From Promethearchaeota archaeon (GTDB lineage: Archaea; Asgardarchaeota; Lokiarchaeia; Sigynarchaeales; SOKP01): a stretch of DNA of 5,639 bases. The notes under the pieces are model-generated. The model worked only from the letters and a program-made list of their open reading frames with translations, ran no database searches and had not been told where the DNA came from. The stretch covers positions 1 through 5,639 of the forward strand of contig JAGXNR010000168.1 of the NCBI GenBank assembly GCA_019894875.1. The letters are read 5' to 3'. Of the stretch, positions 1 through 4,772 are shown piece by piece; within the stretch, counting starts at the first letter, position 1, and each line of letters opens with the position of its first letter. Made by a program: the position numbers and the translations under genes.

Positions 1-373
1 CTTCTAAACTAATTTGGATATGATCACCATGAGAAAAATAATCATTATCCCATATTAATTGAATTCCGGGTATTCCTAAATTTATCAAATTCCTAAAATA
101 AATTCGAGCAAAAGATTTTGCAATAATTGCTTTTATACCAAGAATTTTAAACACATTTACAGCCTCTTCTCTAGAACTACCTGTACCAAAATTTTCACCG
201 GCTATAATGATATTATGTTTCTTAACGTTTTCAACGAATTTTGCATCATTATATTTCAGAGTATATTTAGCCATTTCATTAGTATCTCTAATAGTTAGAG
301 CGTTACTAGGTACAATATCATCTGTATTAATATCATCTCCTAAAAGATATGCATATCCTTCAATTTTATTCAT
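1..373 (-). CDS. leuD: Isopropylmalate/homoaconitate-type dehydratase, small subunit (C-terminus cut by window edge)
   Basis: This is the swivel-domain subunit of the two-subunit aconitase-like hydro-lyases. Together with the large subunit encoded just upstream it would isomerise 2-isopropylmalate to 3-isopropylmalate (leucine synthesis), or a homologue such as homocitrate, in the cytoplasm. About 124 residues are visible of the roughly 165 usual for the family; the rest lies beyond position 1. The ATG at 373 gives a normal LeuD N-terminus: a GDDINTDDIVP motif (residues 12-22), then NFGTGSSREEA (61-71) carrying the catalytic serine/arginine segment, then AKSFARIYFRN (85-95). A GGGAGG Shine-Dalgarno at 385-390 lies inside the end of the large-subunit gene, and the two genes are 3 nt apart, so translation is probably coupled. 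The residues that normally read YLRT or YLVY in the specificity loop are ALTI here (25-28), so the substrate is uncertain. The family call is firm; isopropylmalate as substrate is an inference. Confidence 0.9.
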   Translation of the reverse strand, partial: MNKIEGYAYLLGDDINTDDIVPSNALTIRDTNEMAKYTLKYNDAKFVENVKKHNIIIAGENFGTGSSREEAVNVFKILGIKAIIAKSFARIYFRNLINLGIPGIQLIWDNDYFSHGDHIQISLE

Positions 374-376
374 CGA

Positions 377-1642
377 TTACAAAACCTCCCGAGGATCTGC
401 TATTTCACCTTTTAGAGCAGAAGCTGCAACTGTTGCGGGTGAGGCTAAGTAGACTTGAGAACTTGATGAGCCCATTCTCCCGACAAAGTTTCGATTTGAA
501 CTACTAATACATATTTCTTCAGGTCCAAGAACACCCAAATGACCACCTATACAAGGTCCACAGGTAGAATGTCCAACCACAGCCCCGGAATTTATAAAAA
601 TTTCAATTAGTCCTTCTTTTAAGGCTTGTTTGTATATTTCTTTAGAAGCAGGAATGATAATCAATCGTAATTTTGAATATATTTTTTTACCTTTTAAAAT
701 CCGGGCAGCAATTCGGAAATCTTCCATTCTACCATTTGTACAGCTGCCTAAAAATGCTTGATCTATTTTAATTCCTTCTACTTCTTCAACATTTGCAAGG
801 TTACCCGGATTAGATGGTTTTGCTACAACAGGTGTAATTTCTGAAAGATCATAATCGAAGATTTTCTCATATTCCGCATCATCATCAGGAAGCACAAATT
901 CAAACGGCTTACTAGTTCTTTTCTCCAGCCAATTTTTTAACTTATTATCTGGTAAAAATATACCAAATTTAGCACCTGCTTCTACAACCATATTTGCGAT
1001 GGTCATGCGTCCATCTATAGATATCTCATTTACACCGTTTCCATGGAACTCTAATGATTTATAAATCGCGCCTTTAGTGGATATATCTCCTATAATTCTT
1101 AATATTACATCTTTGGACATTACTCCTGTAGATAATTTTCCTTCAAGTGATATTTTAAAGGTCTCTGGCACTTTAAACCATAGTTTTCCCGTCGCAAATA
1201 CAACTGAAACATCAGTAGCACCAATACCTGTGGATAAACAATTAAAAGCACCATAAGTAGTTGTGTGACTATCCGAGCCCACTATCAACATTCCAGGACG
1301 AGAAAATCCCATCTCGGGTAAAACTTGATGGCAGATTCCCTTGTCAATTTGATACCCATAATTATGAATAAATTTATACTTTTCAGCAAATTTCCTCGCA
1401 TCTTGATGCATTTCAGCAGCTGAAATCGTCGGTGCAGGCACCCAATGATCCAAAATAAAAAATATCTTATTTGGATCCCATACATAATTAATCGCTAATT
1501 TTTCATACTCTTTATGGATTCTTCCCCCTAATTGCTCATGAACCATTATCATATCGATTTCACAATTAATAAACTGTCCAGGAGAAATTTCTTTAAGGTC
1601 TGAATGATTTAGAAGTATTTTTTCTGCGATTGTATAACTCAA
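377..1642 (-). CDS. leuC: Isopropylmalate/homoaconitate-type dehydratase, large subunit
   Basis: This is the [4Fe-4S] catalytic subunit of a LeuCD/HacAB-type hydro-lyase. At 421 residues it has the usual length of the archaeal-type LeuC family. Visible motifs are DHWVPAP (65-71), GSDSHTTTYGAF (122-133), GSCTNGRMEDFR (299-310), HSTCGPCIGGH (358-368) and SSNRNFVGRMG (381-391). Cys301, Cys361 and Cys364 are the expected three cluster ligands, so the enzyme looks intact. The start is a TTG at 1642; it gives MSYTIAEKIL, which matches the family N-terminus, whereas the first internal ATG would remove conserved sequence. GAGG at 1647-1650 lies 4 nt upstream of the TTG. The start overlaps the stop of the upstream M28 peptidase gene in the tetranucleotide TTGA, so the two are co-translated or at least co-transcribed. 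The substrate could be isopropylmalate, homocitrate or a related malate; the large subunit alone does not decide this. Confidence 0.94.
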   Translation of the reverse strand: MSYTIAEKILLNHSDLKEISPGQFINCEIDMIMVHEQLGGRIHKEYEKLAINYVWDPNKIFFILDHWVPAPTISAAEMHQDARKFAEKYKFIHNYGYQIDKGICHQVLPEMGFSRPGMLIVGSDSHTTTYGAFNCLSTGIGATDVSVVFATGKLWFKVPETFKISLEGKLSTGVMSKDVILRIIGDISTKGAIYKSLEFHGNGVNEISIDGRMTIANMVVEAGAKFGIFLPDNKLKNWLEKRTSKPFEFVLPDDDAEYEKIFDYDLSEITPVVAKPSNPGNLANVEEVEGIKIDQAFLGSCTNGRMEDFRIAARILKGKKIYSKLRLIIIPASKEIYKQALKEGLIEIFINSGAVVGHSTCGPCIGGHLGVLGPEEICISSSNRNFVGRMGSSSSQVYLASPATVAASALKGEIADPREVL

Positions 1643-2928
1643 CTATCCTCACATTTTAGTTCTTTATTTTTACATAGAATTTCATAATCATTATCTAATA
1701 ATAATAATGCCCTTCGAAGCATTAAATAAGTTTCTAATAAAATTTTAGGATCGGCTTTATCGGGAGTATCGAATTTACTATGAGTAAATTTTACACCCGC
1801 TCTAGTGATAATATCAATAGAATAATATCCTCTTTGATGAAATGGAACAGAATCAGTATGTGCTCCCACGCTTGAATGAAATCCTTTAATATTTACACTT
1901 TCCTCTAAAGCTGCTTTAGTAATATATTTACTAAGTAAAGGTGCTTTTTTTTTTCTCGGGTATACTCCATAAGATTTGAAATATTCAACTTGATTATTCG
2001 GTTGGTCTCTACATGAAATCATTTCGAGATTAATCTGAAAGGTCTTACCCATTATAAATTGGTTTTCATGATTATTCACAAAAATCCTTGATCCCATTGT
2101 TCCTAACTCTTCAGCCGAAAATTGACAGAACCAAATATTGAAATTCTTAATAGGGATTTTTTGGAAATGTTTACTTAACTCAAAAACAATTGCCATTCCA
2201 GTTGCATTATCCAATGCTCCTGGTGAACTATTATTAGTGTTAAGAAATAATAAAAATAGATTTGAAAGTGATACTATAAGTGTAAAAATCCAAATTCCTG
2301 CATTAATAATCATGAAATCTAATTTTAAGGGCGTGTATGTACGAATGATTAAAGCAATTAAGAATCCAGCAAGAAATATCCCGTTATACAACCATACTCG
2401 ATAAAGAAATACTCTCCAAAATGTTTTAAATGTTTGAGATTTAGAATCTAAATGAGCTGAGATAATTATATTTCCCGCATCCTCTTCTGGTATATTCATA
2501 GCAGGTATTTTTACAAATATATTTGTGGCAGCTCTCGTTTTCCCGTAATATTCCCCCCAAAAACCAGGATTCTCTGGATGTTTTAAACCTTTAATAATTA
2601 ATAGAGCAACAGTAGTCATTAACCCAACTATTAACATTGCGATCGTAAAATTAACATAGATAAACATTAAGAGAAACAGGGAAAAAGTTAAATTTATCAC
2701 CATAATTAATTTGATCATTGTAGTAGAGTAAAAATCAGAAAACTCAAATGGTTCTCTCTGTATTTGAGTAGAATCAAATCCAATTTCTTGAAATGTCTTG
2801 ATAGTAAGTTGAACAGCTTTTTTTTCCCCTTCTGTTCCTGCTAAGCGAGGAAAGCTGAACTGATTTACCAAATTCGACAATCTTTCTAAATTTTGACTTC
2901 TATTCTGCGTAGAATTCTCCTGCTTCAA
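1639..2928 (-). CDS. Membrane-embedded M28-family zinc metallopeptidase
   Basis: This predicted M28 (aminopeptidase/PSMA-like) peptidase of 429 residues uses a two-zinc site. Candidate ligands occur in the family order: His159 (SAHLDS), Asp240 bridging (GALDNATG), Glu273-Glu274 as catalytic base and ligand (FSAEELGTMGS), Glu302 (INLEMIS, where most members have Asp) and His383 (KFTHSKFDTPD). Hydrophobic stretches at about 72-91, 94-113, 176-197 and 206-229 look like two membrane hairpins. The second hairpin lies between His159 and Asp240, inside the catalytic domain. No signal peptide is seen. The TTG start at 2928 is chosen because the frame has no earlier ATG before a stop and the first internal ATG is residue 71; a TATA-like box sits about 26 nt upstream, fitting a leaderless message. 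The gene overlaps the next one by 4 nt and heads the unit with the dehydratase subunits. Whether the active site faces inside or outside the cell, and its substrate, are not evident. The exact start is less certain than the family. Confidence 0.88.
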   Translation of the reverse strand: MKQENSTQNRSQNLERLSNLVNQFSFPRLAGTEGEKKAVQLTIKTFQEIGFDSTQIQREPFEFSDFYSTTMIKLIMVINLTFSLFLLMFIYVNFTIAMLIVGLMTTVALLIIKGLKHPENPGFWGEYYGKTRAATNIFVKIPAMNIPEEDAGNIIISAHLDSKSQTFKTFWRVFLYRVWLYNGIFLAGFLIALIIRTYTPLKLDFMIINAGIWIFTLIVSLSNLFLLFLNTNNSSPGALDNATGMAIVFELSKHFQKIPIKNFNIWFCQFSAEELGTMGSRIFVNNHENQFIMGKTFQINLEMISCRDQPNNQVEYFKSYGVYPRKKKAPLLSKYITKAALEESVNIKGFHSSVGAHTDSVPFHQRGYYSIDIITRAGVKFTHSKFDTPDKADPKILLETYLMLRRALLLLDNDYEILCKNKELKCEDS

Positions 2929-2950
2929 TTCTAACCGAGATTTTTTCGTT

Positions 2951-2960
2951 TATTTTAATA
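2951..2960 (-). promoter_or_regulatory. TATA-like box for the peptidase-dehydratase unit
   Basis: On the minus strand this reads TATTAAAATA, centred about 27 nt upstream of the TTG at 2928. That is the spacing expected between an archaeal box A and the transcription start of a leaderless message, and no Shine-Dalgarno precedes the TTG. A second candidate, TTATAAATTA at 2991-3000, would give a leader of about 40 nt. In DNA this AT-rich such strings occur by chance, so this is only a candidate. Confidence 0.4.
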
Positions 2961-2978
2961 GAACTTTTCCAGTACTTA

Positions 2979-2996
2979 AAATTATTAGAATAATTT
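2979..2996. repeat. Perfect AT-only inverted repeat
   Basis: AAATTATT, a two-base AG centre and AATAATTT form an 8-bp perfect inverted repeat in the 96-nt gap between the thymidylate kinase stop and the peptidase start. It adjoins the distal TATA-like string at 2991-3000. It could be a regulator half-site pair or part of the kinase 3' end. With AT-only arms in AT-rich DNA it may also be chance. Confidence 0.4.
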
Positions 2997-3024
2997 ATAA
3001 TGTTTAACTTAAATTTGTTATTTT

Positions 3025-3627
3025 TCACAAGTTTCTTAACTTTTCCAAAACAATCTTTTGGATTTCTTCTTGGACTAATTCTATAATATCATCTGAGCTA
3101 ATAATATAGTAATCTTCTTGCTTAGCACGAGTTAGATAAAGATTTCTCACTTTATCTAGAAATTCAAAGTCTTCAAATTTTTCTAGTTGATTTTCATCTT
3201 TACGAGCTAAAGCAATTTTAGGATCTACATCTAAAATAATAGTTAGGTCAGGTTGTCCTACAAATTTATTTAATAGTTTTATCCATTCAACAGAGATTTT
3301 ATTTGATTGGGTAGATTGGTATATTATAGATGATTCTAAATAACGATCTGAGATTACAATAAATCCTTCATCTAATTTTTTTTTAATGTCATTGTGATAA
3401 TGAAGATCTCTATCTGCAGCGAATAATAATGCATCTGTTGTGGGAGGGATTTCTTTATCTTTCAAAAATTTTCTTAATACTTTTCCTATTTCACTTTTTG
3501 ATGGTTCCTGAGTCAAATATACTTTAAAACCTTTATATTCCAAAAAACCTGTTAAAAGTTTACTGTGTGTACTAGTACCAGTTCCATCCCCACCATCTAA
3601 AACAATAAAAAAAGCCTTATGTGTCAA
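3025..3627 (-). CDS. tmk: Thymidylate kinase (dTMP kinase) with altered P-loop
   Basis: The predicted role is phosphorylation of dTMP to dTDP with ATP, the step before dTTP, in the cytoplasm. Its 200 residues match the usual family length. Family landmarks in order are: P-loop region DGGDGTGTSTHSK (11-23); QEPSKSEIGK (40-49), the counterpart of the REPG segment; DALLFAADRD (65-74); VISDRYLESSIIYQS (91-105), the DRY dTMP-binding motif; LTIILDVDPKIALAR (128-142); and a LID-like stretch around 142-160. The oddity is the Walker A lysine: GGDGTGTS has Thr18 where GxxxxGK[ST] needs Lys. The codon is ACT, two changes away from AAA or AAG, so a single base-call error does not explain it. The TTG at 3627 is taken as start because the open frame upstream has no ATG; no Shine-Dalgarno is visible, but a TATA-like element lies about 24 nt upstream. 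Another nucleoside-monophosphate kinase of the same fold is possible but less likely given the DRY and LDV motifs. Confidence 0.9.
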   Translation of the reverse strand: MTHKAFFIVLDGGDGTGTSTHSKLLTGFLEYKGFKVYLTQEPSKSEIGKVLRKFLKDKEIPPTTDALLFAADRDLHYHNDIKKKLDEGFIVISDRYLESSIIYQSTQSNKISVEWIKLLNKFVGQPDLTIILDVDPKIALARKDENQLEKFEDFEFLDKVRNLYLTRAKQEDYYIISSDDIIELVQEEIQKIVLEKLRNL

Positions 3628-3642
3628 AATGATTTGTAATCG

Positions 3643-3656
3643 TTTAATAATTAATA
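3643..3656 (-). promoter_or_regulatory. TATA-like box for the thymidylate kinase gene
   Basis: On the minus strand this reads TATTAATTATTAAA, preceded by GAAA, which could serve as a purine-rich BRE. It is centred about 23 nt upstream of the TTG at 3627, so the message would be leaderless or nearly so, in keeping with the lack of a Shine-Dalgarno there. It is a candidate from spacing and composition only. Confidence 0.45.
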
Positions 3657-3724
3657 TTTCATGAGAATATGAATCATAAGTAATTATTAGTTTTAATTTT
3701 AATTAACTCTATATAGAAAATTCT

Positions 3725-3755
3725 AACAGTTAGAGCGATATAAAACAGTTGAAGC
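3725..3755 (+). repeat. Short imperfect direct repeat flanking a TATA-like box
   Basis: AACAGTTAGAGC (3725-3736) and AACAGTTGAAGC (3744-3755) match at 10 of 12 positions with a 19-nt period, and they bracket the TATAAAA at 3739-3745. The first copy is also part of the palindrome CTAACAGTTAG (3723-3733). The position in a divergent promoter region makes a regulator site possible, but two short copies are weak evidence. Confidence 0.35.
3739..3745 (+). promoter_or_regulatory. TATA-like box upstream of the first zinc-ribbon gene
   Basis: TATAAAA preceded by GCGA resembles a BRE plus box A for plus-strand transcription and would give a leader of about 60 nt before the ATG at 3832. A second candidate, GATAAAATATT at 3789-3799, would give a leader of roughly 10 nt. 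No Shine-Dalgarno is visible before the ATG, which favours the nearer box. The rest of the divergent region (3628-3831) holds no gene or structured RNA that I can recognise, only two short imperfect repeats. Confidence 0.35.
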
Positions 3756-3831
3756 TGAAAAAGCATAACACTACCAAAAAGATTAAAACGATAAAATATT
3801 TTCCACAAAAATAAATCGGTTAAATCTAAAA

Positions 3832-4188
3832 ATGAAAACTAATAATCCTACCGCCTTTTGTCCGCGTTGTAATCAACAGGTTTTATTAGCTCGAAAAGAA
3901 TTTAACACTTGTCTAGCGATTGTATTATTACTTTTTACAGTAATTGGGTTTTTTATCTACCTTGCGGTCTATTATAGTAAAGAGGAAGACAGATGCGTGC
4001 ATTGTGGTACTCAAATAACCTTCTCACAAGCGCAAGTACAATTTCAACCATCAACTTCAAGAAATGTAGCAGAACCAGAAAATTTACCTACAAATAACTA
4101 TTCTAATTATTGTCAATATTGTGGGGAAAAATTAGAAAAAGAAACACAAATAAAGTTCTGTCCAAACTGTGGTGGTAAAATAACTTAA
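3832..4188 (+). CDS. LITAF-like membrane-associated double zinc-ribbon protein, copy 1
   Basis: This 118-residue protein has eight cysteines in four CxxC pairs. Cys10/Cys13 (FCPRC) and Cys55/Cys58 (RCVHC) flank a hydrophobic stretch at about 27-48. If these pairs bind one zinc, the hydrophobic part must enter and leave the membrane on the same side, as in the eukaryotic LITAF domain, whose order of CxxC, membrane-inserted segment and CxxC it copies. A polar, Gln/Asn/Ser-rich linker (about 65-92) leads to a conventional zinc ribbon with Cys94/97 and Cys110/113 (YCQYCGEK, FCPNCGGK). The His before the second CxxC of LITAF is absent; an acidic EED stretch is in its place. The next gene downstream encodes a paralogue of the same architecture. 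It is probably on the cytoplasmic membrane face, but the function is unknown. It could instead be an ordinary zinc-ribbon protein with one transmembrane helix, in which case the N-terminal pairs could not share a zinc. Confidence 0.85.
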   Translation: MKTNNPTAFCPRCNQQVLLARKEFNTCLAIVLLLFTVIGFFIYLAVYYSKEEDRCVHCGTQITFSQAQVQFQPSTSRNVAEPENLPTNNYSNYCQYCGEKLEKETQIKFCPNCGGKIT

Positions 4189-4273
4189 AATTCAATATAA
4201 GTTAAATTCACCTTTACTGTCAATATTTCTTTAGATCTAACATTAATTCTTTTCAAAAATTGGACTCGAGATC

Positions 4274-4295
4274 TTTTTTGTATCCTCTTTCTTTT
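4274..4295 (+). terminator. T-rich tract between the zinc-ribbon genes
   Basis: A run of six T (4274-4279) is followed by further T clusters to 4295, about 85 nt after the first zinc-ribbon stop and before the AT-rich promoter-like string of the second gene. Archaeal transcription commonly ends at oligo-T tracts without a strong hairpin. No stable stem is evident here. It suggests the paralogues are separate transcription units. Confidence 0.35.
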
Positions 4296-4302
4296 CATTG
4301 AA

Positions 4303-4316
4303 TTAAATAATAAAAT
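4303..4316 (+). promoter_or_regulatory. TATA-like box for the second zinc-ribbon gene
   Basis: TTAAATAATAAAAT is centred about 26 nt upstream of the ATG at 4335, the distance expected for a leaderless archaeal message. A weak AAGGT at 4324-4328, 6 nt before the ATG, could act as a Shine-Dalgarno if there is a short leader. The stretch is very A-rich, so the box boundaries are uncertain. Confidence 0.35.
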
Positions 4317-4334
4317 AAAAAAAAAGGTAAAAAA

Positions 4335-4709
4335 ATGTCATTAATGTATTGTCCAAAATGTAAAACAAATGTTGAAACAAAGAAAGAGGACTTTAGAGTC
4401 GGCTTAGCAATAATATTAATTATATTTACAGGAGGTTTTGGTTTATTGATATATGTTGCTATATATCTAGATAAAGCCAAGAATCGTTGTATTCATTGTG
4501 ATAGTGAGTGTAATATTCAGCTAGTCCGCAATCAATCAAATTCAAATTACCAATTAGTAAGTAACACTAATCAGATAGCGAGTCAAAAAACTGTTCAGGT
4601 GACACAACTAGTTGATGAAAAAGTGAAATACTGCTTCAGCTGCGGTGTGGAGTTAGATTCTCGAGATGATGCTAAATTTTGCAGATTTTGCGGTACAAAT
4701 ATTAATTAG
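4335..4709 (+). CDS. LITAF-like membrane-associated double zinc-ribbon protein, copy 2
   Basis: This 124-residue paralogue of the preceding gene has the same layout: Cys6/Cys9 (YCPKC), a hydrophobic stretch at about 23-45, Cys52/Cys55 (RCIHC), a polar linker (about 61-95), then a second zinc ribbon with Cys100/103 and Cys116/119 (YCFSCGVE, FCRFCGTN). The stretch after the first CxxC, TNVETKKEDF followed by a Gly-containing hydrophobic segment, looks even more like LITAF than copy 1. An extra Cys59 follows the second pair. The first knuckle pairs are 43 positions apart (Cys9 to Cys52), against 42 in copy 1. The hydrophobic core and knuckles are conserved while the linker has diverged completely, which points to selection on the membrane-zinc module. 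Cysteines suggest zinc binding; the membrane link is predicted from hydrophobicity. Partners and role are unknown. It has its own promoter-like sequence and T-tracts at its 3' end. Confidence 0.85.
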   Translation: MSLMYCPKCKTNVETKKEDFRVGLAIILIIFTGGFGLLIYVAIYLDKAKNRCIHCDSECNIQLVRNQSNSNYQLVSNTNQIASQKTVQVTQLVDEKVKYCFSCGVELDSRDDAKFCRFCGTNIN

Positions 4710-4736
4710 TTTTTAATCTCTTTATATTCTTTTTTT
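4710..4736 (+). terminator. T-tract terminator after the second zinc-ribbon gene
   Basis: Five T (4710-4714) directly after the TAG stop and seven T (4730-4736) a little further on lie in a T-rich stretch. This matches the oligo-T ends typical of archaeal transcripts. It faces the converging DUF362 gene. Confidence 0.5.
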
Positions 4737-4756
4737 AAATTATTTAGTTTAATAAT

Positions 4757-4772
4757 AAAAAACAGGTTTTTT
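4757..4772 (-). terminator. A6/T6 inverted repeat at the 3' end of the DUF362 gene
   Basis: AAAAAAC, a two-base AG centre and GTTTTTT form a 7-bp perfect inverted repeat that ends inside the DUF362 stop codon (TGA, 4772-4774). Read from the minus strand, transcription passes into six T just after the stop; read from the plus strand, it also ends in six T. It therefore could stop transcription from both converging sides. The hairpin itself is short and weak, so the T-tracts probably matter more. Confidence 0.45.

Noticed and set aside
207..452. Plus-strand open frame of 81 codons
   Set aside because: It lies opposite the well-supported dehydratase small and large subunits, has no recognisable motif, and its hydrophobic look comes from reading the antisense of conserved enzyme codons.
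1285..1485. Second minus-strand open frame of 66 codons
   Set aside because: It is fully inside the large-subunit gene in another frame and shows no domain or start signal.
2138..2404. Plus-strand open frame of 88 codons
   Set aside because: It is antisense to the catalytic and membrane part of the M28 peptidase and has no family features.
3628..3831. Possible small RNA, tRNA or riboswitch in the divergent gap
   Set aside because: No cloverleaf, GC-rich stem or conserved aptamer pattern can be seen; the region is AT-rich with promoter-like strings and short repeats only.
4295..4480. Minus-strand open frame of 61 codons
   Set aside because: It is antisense to the second zinc-ribbon gene, whose cysteine pattern is strongly constrained.
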